Shown here in pieces: positions 58,019 to 64,000 of a stretch of 64,000 bases of DNA. Made by a program: the position numbers and the translations under genes. Location: assembly GCF_900102185.1 (NCBI RefSeq), contig NZ_LT629690.1:1612001-1676000 (forward strand). Reading direction: 5' to 3'. Under the pieces are notes generated by a model. It was given only the letters and a program-made list of their open reading frames with translations, was not told the DNA's origin and did not search any database. Each line of letters starts with the position of its first letter. Position 1 is the stretch's first letter. Source of the stretch: Terriglobus roseus (GTDB lineage Bacteria > Acidobacteriota > Terriglobia > Terriglobales > Acidobacteriaceae).

Positions 58019-59413
58019 CTAGCGGCCGAAGCCACCGCCCATGCGGCCCATTTGTCCCATCTGGCTCATCAGGCGACGCTGCATCTTGCCACCACCAGAG
58101 CCGAGGCCCTTGAACATCTTTCGCATCTGGCCGTACTGCTTCAGCAACTGGTTCACTTCCTGAACGGAAACACCGCTGCCTTCTGCGATACGACGACGGC
58201 GTGAGCCGTTGATGATTTCGTGGTCGATGCGTTCTTTCTTCGTCATCGAGTTGATGATGGCTTCAGTGCGGGCGAGCTGCGAGTCGTCCACGTGTTCTGC
58301 GGCCTGCTGCAGACCCTGGAAGGGGCCGACAGAGGGCATCATCTTGAGGATGGACTGCATGCTGCCGAGCTTCTTAATCTGGCGAAGCTGGTCGCGGAAG
58401 TCTTCGAGGGTGAAGCCGTCACCGCTGAGGGCCTTCTTGGCGAAGTCTTCTGCCTTGCCGCGGTCGAGCTTTTCTTCAGCGCGTTCGAGCAGGGTGGCGA
58501 TGTCGCCCATGCCCATGATGCGCGAGACGATACGGTCCGGGTGGAAAGCCTCAAACTGCTCCGGCTTTTCGCCGGTGCCGAGGAACTTGACCGGCGCGCC
58601 GGTGACGTTGCGAATGGAGAGTGCCGCGCCGCCGCGTGCATCGCCATCCATCTTGGTGAGGATGACGCCGGTGATGCCGAGCTGCTTGTGGAAGGCGTCG
58701 GCGGAGTTGACGGCGTCCTGTCCGGTCATGGCGTCGGCCACGAAGAGGATTTCGCTGGGGTTGAGGGCAGCCTTGAGCTGCTTCATCTCGTCCATTAGCG
58801 CTTCGTCGATGCCGAGACGTCCGGCGGTGTCGACGAGGAGGATGTCGTTGCCGAAGTTGCGGGCTTCGCGGAGGGCTTCCTTGGCGAGACGCAGGACGAG
58901 CGGCGTGCCAGCTTCTTCGTCGTTGATCTTGCCGGTGTAGATCTGCGCGCCGACGGCCTTAGCGACGATGGCGAGCTGCTCACGCGCGGCAGGACGGTAG
59001 ACGTCGACCGAGACGAGCATGGGGCGGTGGCCGCCCTTCTTGAGCCATGTGGCCAGCTTGCCGCTGGAGGTGGTCTTACCGGAACCCTGCAGGCCAGCCA
59101 TCAGGATGACGGTGGGGGGCTGCGACGAGAACTTGAAGCGCGCGGTGTCCTTGCCGAGGATCTCGATCAGTTCGTCGTTGACGATCTTGATGATCTGTTC
59201 GGTGGGGGAGAGCGCGGTGGCCACCTGCGTACCGAGAGCTTTTTCTCGGATGTGGTCGATGGTGGCTTTGACGACGTTCAGATTGACGTCGGATTCGAGG
59301 AGCGCGAGGCGAATTTCGCGCAGGGCTTCGGAGATGTTTTCTTCCGTGATGGTGCCCTGACCGCGGAGGTTCTTAAAGGCGCGCTGCAGTTTTTCCTGAA
59401 GATTCTCAAACAT
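58019..59413 (-). CDS. ffh: Signal recognition particle protein Ffh
   Basis: 464 residues. N domain, then GTPase G domain: GLQGSGKTTSSGKLATWL, DVYRPAAREQL, DTAGRLGIDEALMDEM, TKMDGDARGGAALS. The Met-rich M domain at the C-terminus binds 4.5S RNA and signal peptides and ends in a Gly/Met-rich tail (GQMGRMGGGFGR). It targets inner-membrane proteins to the translocon via FtsY. The RNA gene ffs is not seen in this window. Confidence 0.96.
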   Translation of the reverse strand: MFENLQEKLQRAFKNLRGQGTITEENISEALREIRLALLESDVNLNVVKATIDHIREKALGTQVATALSPTEQIIKIVNDELIEILGKDTARFKFSSQPPTVILMAGLQGSGKTTSSGKLATWLKKGGHRPMLVSVDVYRPAAREQLAIVAKAVGAQIYTGKINDEEAGTPLVLRLAKEALREARNFGNDILLVDTAGRLGIDEALMDEMKQLKAALNPSEILFVADAMTGQDAVNSADAFHKQLGITGVILTKMDGDARGGAALSIRNVTGAPVKFLGTGEKPEQFEAFHPDRIVSRIMGMGDIATLLERAEEKLDRGKAEDFAKKALSGDGFTLEDFRDQLRQIKKLGSMQSILKMMPSVGPFQGLQQAAEHVDDSQLARTEAIINSMTKKERIDHEIINGSRRRRIAEGSGVSVQEVNQLLKQYGQMRKMFKGLGSGGGKMQRRLMSQMGQMGRMGGGFGR

Positions 59414-59502
59414 GGCTTGTCACTTTTAAGTTTAGCAGTGGGGGCGGCTGGCAACATCTGTCCGTGGTTTTGAAGCGTCTATCTAAGAGAGAAGGTGACG
59501 CG

Positions 59503-60042
59503 ATGAATCGACGGAACTTCCTACAGAATGCGGCGGTTTTTGGCGCTGCGGTGGCCGTTGGGTCGCGCTTTGCGGCGGCGAGCGGACCTGCCATGGTGAA
59601 GATTGCGACCTTTGACGCGGACGGCAAGCCGACTGGCGTGCAGACGGTGGCAAAGGTGCAGAAGTCGGATGCGGAGTGGAAGAAGCAGTTGCAGCCGATG
59701 CAGTACGCGGTGGCCCGGCATGCGGAGACAGAACGTCCGTACAGCGGCGCGACGTGGAATGAACATGCGCATGGCGTGTTTCGTTGCGTGTGCTGCGATC
59801 TGGCGCTGTTCCGGTCTGAGACGAAGTTTGAATCGGGCACAGGGTGGCCGAGCTTCTACCAGCCCATTGCAAAAGAAAATGTGAGCGAGAAGATAGACAT
59901 GACGCTGGGCATGGAACGGACGGAGGTGCTGTGCCGGCAGTGCGATGCGCACCTGGGCCACGTATTTGATGATGGTCCACGGCCTACGGGGATGCGTTAC
60001 TGCATGAACTCTGCGGCGATGACGTTCCACAAGACGGCATAA
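59503..60042 (+). CDS. msrB: Methionine-R-sulfoxide reductase MsrB with Tat signal
   Basis: 179 residues from ATG 59503. The N-terminus NRRNFLQNAAVFGAAVAVGS is a twin-arginine signal. Zinc Cys pairs are CVCC and CRQC; the catalytic Cys is in RYCMNSAAMTFH; GTGWPSFY is the substrate region. It repairs oxidised methionine, here probably in the periplasm. No MsrA or MsrP gene is adjacent. An upstream start at 59464 is less likely. Eight bases separate it from the DinB gene. Confidence 0.9.
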   Translation: MNRRNFLQNAAVFGAAVAVGSRFAAASGPAMVKIATFDADGKPTGVQTVAKVQKSDAEWKKQLQPMQYAVARHAETERPYSGATWNEHAHGVFRCVCCDLALFRSETKFESGTGWPSFYQPIAKENVSEKIDMTLGMERTEVLCRQCDAHLGHVFDDGPRPTGMRYCMNSAAMTFHKTA

Positions 60043-60050
60043 TCAGCGGT

Positions 60051-60566
60051 ATGGCAACTGTGGAACCGTGGCTGCGCGGAACGTTGAGTGAGATTGAACC
60101 GGTGCGGCGGGCTGTTCTGCATGCCCTGGAACTGGCCGAAGAAGATGTGTTGCGGTGGACCGAAGGTCTCGATGACGAGACGCTTGAAATGGAGCCGATG
60201 GGGCTGCCTTCCGTTGCGTTTCAGATGCGGCATATTGCGCGGAGCATTGACCGCTTGCTGACCTATGCGGATGGACGTGGTTTGTCAGAAGAGCAGATGG
60301 TTGCCCTGCGATCGGAACACGTTGCCGGGGCGAGTGGGGATGATCTTCGGCGTCAAGTTATAGAGGCGATTGCGAAGGTGCGTCCGTTTGCGATGCGGTT
60401 CTCGCAGGATCAATTAAACGAGTCGCGTGGGGTTGGGCGCGCTGGTCTGCCCACGACGCTGGCGGGGTTGCTGATTCACATTGCGGAGCATACGCAGCGG
60501 CATGTTGGACAGTTGATTACTACAGCGAAGGTGGCTGCGGCGTTGAAGGATGCTCAGGGGAGTTGA
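60051..60566 (+). CDS. DinB family protein
   Basis: 171 residues, four-helix bundle. Metal-binding His residues are expected in QMRHIARSIDRLL and HIAEHTQRHVGQL, a usual DinB/YfiT pattern. Members are metal-dependent thiol transferases or nuclease-like proteins of uncertain role. It follows msrB closely, suggesting co-transcription, though CATAAT seven bases before the ATG could be a separate -10 box. Confidence 0.85.
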   Translation: MATVEPWLRGTLSEIEPVRRAVLHALELAEEDVLRWTEGLDDETLEMEPMGLPSVAFQMRHIARSIDRLLTYADGRGLSEEQMVALRSEHVAGASGDDLRRQVIEAIAKVRPFAMRFSQDQLNESRGVGRAGLPTTLAGLLIHIAEHTQRHVGQLITTAKVAAALKDAQGS

Positions 60567-60632
60567 TGGGAAAGATGCGGGCCGTGTTCAGTACAATCCT
60601 CAGCTGAATAGTCTCTTCAGGAGGTGGTCATC

Positions 60633-61469
60633 GTGAACGTTACTCGTTTGAGTGGTCTCCTCGCTTCGCTCCCGATCATTTTTAGTTTCAGCGTTGCCTC
60701 TGCTCAGGAGTCGTCTCCGGCGCCCTCGTTTGATGTGGTCTCTATCCGACAAGTGAGTTCAAGCGCACAACGCAGCAGTGACCAACCAGACATGGAAGTC
60801 CGGGCGAATGGATGGCGGTTGAACGATGAGTCGTTGTTCGCCGCGATTCTTAACACCTACACCCCGTCTGTAGGAAACGCGGCTTTTTATACCGTGAAGC
60901 AAATCCAGGGTGTTCCCAACTGGGCCATGGATGACTTGTATGTGATCGACGCTCGGATCGGAGAGAGCGACCTCGACAGGTGGCAAAACCCTGCTACTCG
61001 GGCTGATTTGCTTCACTCCATGATGCGCTCGATGTTGGCGGATCGGTGCAAGCTTGCTGTCCACCGCGAGTTAAAAGAAGTGCCGATCTATTCTTTAACG
61101 CTGACTAAAGATGGGCCCCAGTTTACTGAATCTGTTCCGGGGGCCAAGCACCCAACTGGCGGCCCCATTCCCGGGGGCGGTGAGTTTATTCCCAGCGACG
61201 GCCAGGGTGTGATGCACTTCTACGGAGCGTCTCTGAGCGCCGTTGCGGGAGTGTTGTCCAACATGATGGGACGACCGGTGCAGGATGCGACGGGACTTAC
61301 GGGAAAGTACGATATTTCACTGAAAATGGCGTCGTTGGATTCGCCCGCTGGCAGCTCCGGGTTGTCTGTTTCCGAGGTAGCAAAAGACCTCGGCCTCAAA
61401 CTCGTTCCCACAAAGGGGCAGGTCGAGATTTTGGTCATCGACCATATTGAGAAGCCATCTGAGAACTAG
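60633..61469 (+). CDS. TIGR03435 family exported protein, copy 2
   Basis: 278 residues from GTG 60633, placed by AGGAGG at 60619-60624. Signal peptide LASLPIIFSFSVASAQ; mature FDVVSIRQVS, then a central MMRSMLADRCKLAVHRELKE and the C-terminal LGLKLVPTKGQVEILVIDH. It shares its architecture and its tail with copy 1 at 25830-26657. The function of the family is unknown; it is much expanded in Acidobacteriota. Confidence 0.88.
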   Translation: MNVTRLSGLLASLPIIFSFSVASAQESSPAPSFDVVSIRQVSSSAQRSSDQPDMEVRANGWRLNDESLFAAILNTYTPSVGNAAFYTVKQIQGVPNWAMDDLYVIDARIGESDLDRWQNPATRADLLHSMMRSMLADRCKLAVHRELKEVPIYSLTLTKDGPQFTESVPGAKHPTGGPIPGGGEFIPSDGQGVMHFYGASLSAVAGVLSNMMGRPVQDATGLTGKYDISLKMASLDSPAGSSGLSVSEVAKDLGLKLVPTKGQVEILVIDHIEKPSEN

Positions 61470-61518
61470 ACAGGCATAGATGATCCTCGTCTACACGCGT
61501 GTGCTTCGCGCAGGAAAG

Positions 61519-61725
61519 CTAATCCTTCACCAGCTTGTAGACCAGGCCAAGGATGGCCGTTGCGATGAAGACCCATAGCAATTGGTACCAGTAAAAGAAC
61601 GGAAAGCCGAAGAGCGTGGGGGTCTCGCGGTTATAGAGGCCGGGGAAGACGAGCGCGATGACGGGCAGCAGCAGGAGCCACAGCCATCCGCGGTTCCGCT
61701 TTTCGTTTTCGACTGGTTCCTGCAT
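61519..61725 (-). CDS. DUF3311-like small membrane protein
   Basis: 68 residues from ATG 61725. Two helices: WLWLLLLPVIALVFPGLYN and FYWYQLLWVFIATAILGLVY. Matches the DUF3311 pattern (PxLYN near helix one, FxFWYQ before helix two). Family members often sit beside a sodium:solute symporter gene; here there is none. It is divergent from mazG by 39 bases. Confidence 0.78.
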   Translation of the reverse strand: MQEPVENEKRNRGWLWLLLLPVIALVFPGLYNRETPTLFGFPFFYWYQLLWVFIATAILGLVYKLVKD

Positions 61726-61764
61726 GCGCCAAGCATAGCGCAGATGCATTGATACGATGAAGAG

Positions 61765-62574
61765 ATGAGTGAAAGCACGTCAGCGAAAGCTGGAGATGCA
61801 TTCCGTGAAGCCGCAGCGATTATGGCGCGGTTGCGTGGTCCGGGCGGATGTCCGTGGGATCGCGAGCAGACCTTCGATTCCATCAAGCCACATACGTTGG
61901 AAGAGACCTACGAGGTTTTCGACGCGATTGATCGGCGTGCCTGGGGCGAATTGCGCGATGAACTTGGTGACCTGTTGTTGCAGGTACTGTTCTACGCGCA
62001 GATGGCCGAGGACGAAGGGCATTTCAACATTGACGACGTGGTCCGTGGGTTGAGCGCGAAGCTGGTGCGACGGCATCCGCATATCTTTGGCGACGTGGTT
62101 GCCGAGACAGCAGGCGACGTCGTTCAGACGTGGGATGCCGTGAAGCAGAAGGAGCGTGAAGGCAAGCCAGCGAAGGATGATGGATTGCTGGGCGAGGTGC
62201 CGCGCTTCGTGCCCGCGCTTGTTGAGGCTCGCAAGCTGGGGTCTAAGGCTGCCAAGGTCGGCTTTGATTGGCCGGATGCCAGCGGCTTATTGGACAAGGT
62301 ACAGGAAGAGATCGCCGAGGTTCGTGAAGAGATGACGGCGAACCCTAATCCCGATTTGCTGGAAGAAGAGATTGGTGATCTGTACTTTGTGCTGACGAAT
62401 CTTTCGCGGCATTTGCATGTGGATCCAGAACAGGCGTTGAAGAAAGCGAATACCAAGTTTCGCCGGAGATTTCGCGCGATGGAGCAGATGGCCGGTGAAG
62501 AATTTGCGGCATTGCCGCTGGACGAAAAAGATGCGCTTTGGAATAAGGCAAAGCTCAAGGAGAAGAGCCTGTGA
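61765..62574 (+). CDS. mazG: Nucleoside triphosphate pyrophosphohydrolase MazG
   Basis: 269 residues with two MazG domains. The first has CPWDREQTFDSIKPHTLEET and DELGDLLLQVLFYAQMA, with the Mg-binding E/D cluster; the second is around EEIGDLYFVLTNLSRHL. It hydrolyses NTPs to NMP and PPi and limits ppGpp or damaged nucleotides. Its stop overlaps the start of the GNAT gene (GTGA). Confidence 0.94.
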   Translation: MSESTSAKAGDAFREAAAIMARLRGPGGCPWDREQTFDSIKPHTLEETYEVFDAIDRRAWGELRDELGDLLLQVLFYAQMAEDEGHFNIDDVVRGLSAKLVRRHPHIFGDVVAETAGDVVQTWDAVKQKEREGKPAKDDGLLGEVPRFVPALVEARKLGSKAAKVGFDWPDASGLLDKVQEEIAEVREEMTANPNPDLLEEEIGDLYFVLTNLSRHLHVDPEQALKKANTKFRRRFRAMEQMAGEEFAALPLDEKDALWNKAKLKEKSL

Positions 62575-63320
62575 GTGAGCTTCGTGTGGAGCAGTTGCAT
62601 ACGTTAGAAGAGTTTGATGCCTGCGTTCATTTGCAGCAAAAGACCTGGCAGTATTCCGCGGGTGAGTTACTGCCGCGTCGGGTGTTTTTTCTTGCCGATA
62701 AGTTAGGCGGACACGTGCTGGGTGCGTGGGACGGCGATACCTTGGTGGGATTCAACTTAGGCTTAGCTGCTCAGCGCAATGGCATGGGATATATCCATTC
62801 GCAGATGTTGGCAGTATTACCGGAGTATCGCAATAGCGGCCTGGGGCGCACGATGAAGCTTCGGCAGCGCGATATTGCATTGGAGCAGGGGATCAAGCTG
62901 ATTGAGTGGACTTATGATCCGCTGGAAATAAAGAACAGTTTTTTTAACCTCGCGCGTCTGGGTGCTATTAGTCGGAGATATATTCCGGACTTTTACGGGG
63001 CATCGTCATCGCCGCTACAAGGTGGTTTACCTACGGATCGCCTCTATGCGGAATGGTGGATTGATTCGGATCATGCAAAGCGCGTGATGGCACGCGAGCC
63101 GATCAAAGAGATGATAGTTGCCAGTGTCTCTGTACCTGCCCAGATTTATGCGTGGAAGGCGGATGGTGACAAACATGCCGTGGAGACGCAATCACGGGTG
63201 AGGGAAGCGTTAGAGCGGCATTTTGCTGAAGGGCTTTCTGTCATTGGTTATAACCGCGCCGAAGACGGCACCGGTGTATTCCTGCTCGGATCAGCGCCGG
63301 CTGAATTTCCAAAGTATTAG
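62571..63320 (+). CDS. GNAT family acyltransferase (COG3375 type)
   Basis: 249 residues. The acetyl-CoA-type site is MLAVLPEYRNSGLGRTMKLR. The N-terminal strand pattern and the region YDPLEIKNSFFNLARLGAI mark the COG3375 subgroup. In Geobacillus and others this group includes N-succinyltransferases encoded with an N-succinylamino acid racemase. GTG 62571 overlaps mazG; the next gene is MenC-like, nine bases later. An N-succinyl-amino acid role is therefore plausible. Confidence 0.82.
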   Translation: MSELRVEQLHTLEEFDACVHLQQKTWQYSAGELLPRRVFFLADKLGGHVLGAWDGDTLVGFNLGLAAQRNGMGYIHSQMLAVLPEYRNSGLGRTMKLRQRDIALEQGIKLIEWTYDPLEIKNSFFNLARLGAISRRYIPDFYGASSSPLQGGLPTDRLYAEWWIDSDHAKRVMAREPIKEMIVASVSVPAQIYAWKADGDKHAVETQSRVREALERHFAEGLSVIGYNRAEDGTGVFLLGSAPAEFPKY

Positions 63321-63329
63321 GAGTTGATG

Positions 63330-64000
63330 ATGAAGATTGATGCGATTGTTCTGCGCGAAATCAAGATGCCGCTTGTGCATCCCTTCCGTACCAGCTTTGG
63401 TTTGACGACGGATCGTCGCATTCTTCTGATTGAGTTGCAGAGTGAAGGGTTTACTGCGTGGGGCGAGTGCGTTGCGGGTGAGCACCCATTCTTTTCTGAC
63501 GAAATGATCGATACCGCGTGGTTCATCACAGAGCATGAACTGGCGCCGCGGTTGGTGGGTAAGGATATTGCAGCAGGACGTGATGTTCCGTCACTACTGT
63601 TGCAGGTGCGTGGACATCGCATGGCCAAAGCTGCGCTCGAGAATGCTGTTTGGGATCTGGAGGCTCAAGTCAAACAAATATCTCTGGCGAAGCTGTTGGG
63701 CGGCACGCGCGAGAAGATTGCCTGCGGTGTTTCTATTGGCATGGAGATGGATATTCCGAAACAGCTTGACCGCGTTGCGAAGGAAGTTGCCGCGGGATAT
63801 CAGCGCATTAAATTGAAGTGCCAGCCGGGCTATGACTCGGAGATGTTTGCTGCTGTACGTGAACGGTGGCCGGATATTCTTCTGAGTTGCGATGCGAATT
63901 CTGCTTATAAGTTGAGCGATGCGGATCACATTGCATCATGGGACCAGTACAAGCTGCTGATGATTGAACAGCCGCTCTGGTACGACGATTTCTATTTCCA
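63330..64000 (+). CDS. menC: MenC-like enolase-superfamily protein (OSBS or N-succinylamino acid racemase), 3' end outside window
   Basis: About 223 residues are visible from ATG 63330 (GGAG at 63320-63323); the gene runs past the window end. Seen: MPLVHPFRTSFGLTTDRRI, the capping-domain region ALENAVWDLEAQ, the acid/base pair in RIKLKCQPGYD (KxK), the metal Asp in LSCDANSAY and the metal Glu in MIEQPLWYDD. The family makes o-succinylbenzoate for menaquinone or racemises N-succinylamino acids. Pairing with the COG3375 GNAT gene favours the racemase or a dual role. Confidence 0.87.
   Translation, partial: MKIDAIVLREIKMPLVHPFRTSFGLTTDRRILLIELQSEGFTAWGECVAGEHPFFSDEMIDTAWFITEHELAPRLVGKDIAAGRDVPSLLLQVRGHRMAKAALENAVWDLEAQVKQISLAKLLGGTREKIACGVSIGMEMDIPKQLDRVAKEVAAGYQRIKLKCQPGYDSEMFAAVRERWPDILLSCDANSAYKLSDADHIASWDQYKLLMIEQPLWYDDFYF

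Noticed and set aside
1-64000. tRNA, rRNA, CRISPR or insertion sequence
   Set aside because: Looked for T-arm-like GTTCGAATCC strings, repeated spacers and transposase motifs by eye; none convincing.

Overview
This looks like chromosomal DNA of an Acidobacteriota member, most likely class Terriglobia (Terriglobus/Granulicella/Edaphobacter-like). The lineage is inferred from gene content: two proteins of the acidobacterial TIGR03435 type, a duplicated-permease (ADOP/MacB-like) protein, a DUF1800-DUF1501 pair, and the hopanoid genes hpnC-hpnD-hpnE. I see no rRNA, tRNA, CRISPR array, prophage or insertion sequence. Both strands are densely coding and the content is mostly housekeeping.

Layout. 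1-3.7 kb: 3' part of a membrane glycosyltransferase, a DPM1-like family 2 glycosyltransferase, a small unknown protein and a dienelactone-hydrolase-like protein. 3.7-5.3 kb (minus): Mla-type lipid transport ATPase and permease. 5.5-9.8 kb: a tight operon of a zinc alcohol dehydrogenase and the three squalene genes hpnC, hpnD, hpnE. 10-13.5 kb: DUF1800 and DUF1501 exported proteins. 13.8-17.4 kb: DoxX, alpha/beta hydrolase, a dispersed-repeat-like spacer, a sulfatase gene broken by one in-frame amber codon, and a small Rieske protein. 17.4-20.1 kb: lysS, a 225-bp palindromic element and two small proteins. 20.2-22.1 kb: membrane part of ATP synthase only (atpZ-like, atpI, atpB, atpE), closed by a strong terminator. 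22.2-26.7 kb: PAP2 phosphatase, ADOP permease, TIGR03435 protein.

26.8-43 kb holds complex I, all on the minus strand, in two blocks: nuoA-C-D and, about 2.2 kb further on, (small ORF)-nuoE-F-G-H-J-K-L-M-N. nuoB and nuoI are absent from both blocks, although these subunits carry iron-sulfur clusters N2 and N6a/N6b and the complex cannot work without them. Between the blocks lie a P-loop kinase, a RibD/DHFR-like reductase, a RraB-like protein and a VOC protein.

43-64 kb is a mosaic of short operons: an XRE regulator with a membrane protein and two palindromic operators; prepilin peptidase; an AhpD-like/Rrf2 pair with its palindromic operator; a lone thiG; two polyprenol-type glycosyltransferase genes; an IclR regulator; glucose-6-phosphate isomerase; a peroxiredoxin-like protein lacking the usual peroxidatic cysteine; HD and VOC proteins; a second dienelactone-hydrolase-like protein; ffh; exported MsrB; DinB; a second TIGR03435 protein; MazG; and a GNAT-MenC pair that resembles N-succinylamino-acid racemase operons, with MenC running off the window end.

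Main points for follow-up: the missing nuoB/nuoI, the amber-interrupted sulfatase, the Ser-for-Glu change in the Mla ATPase Walker B motif, the 225-bp element upstream of lysS, an apparently free-standing transcript near 46.9-47.2 kb ending in a strong terminator, and a structured-RNA candidate at 13.57-13.69 kb. No clearly new multi-gene defence or biosynthetic system is visible.
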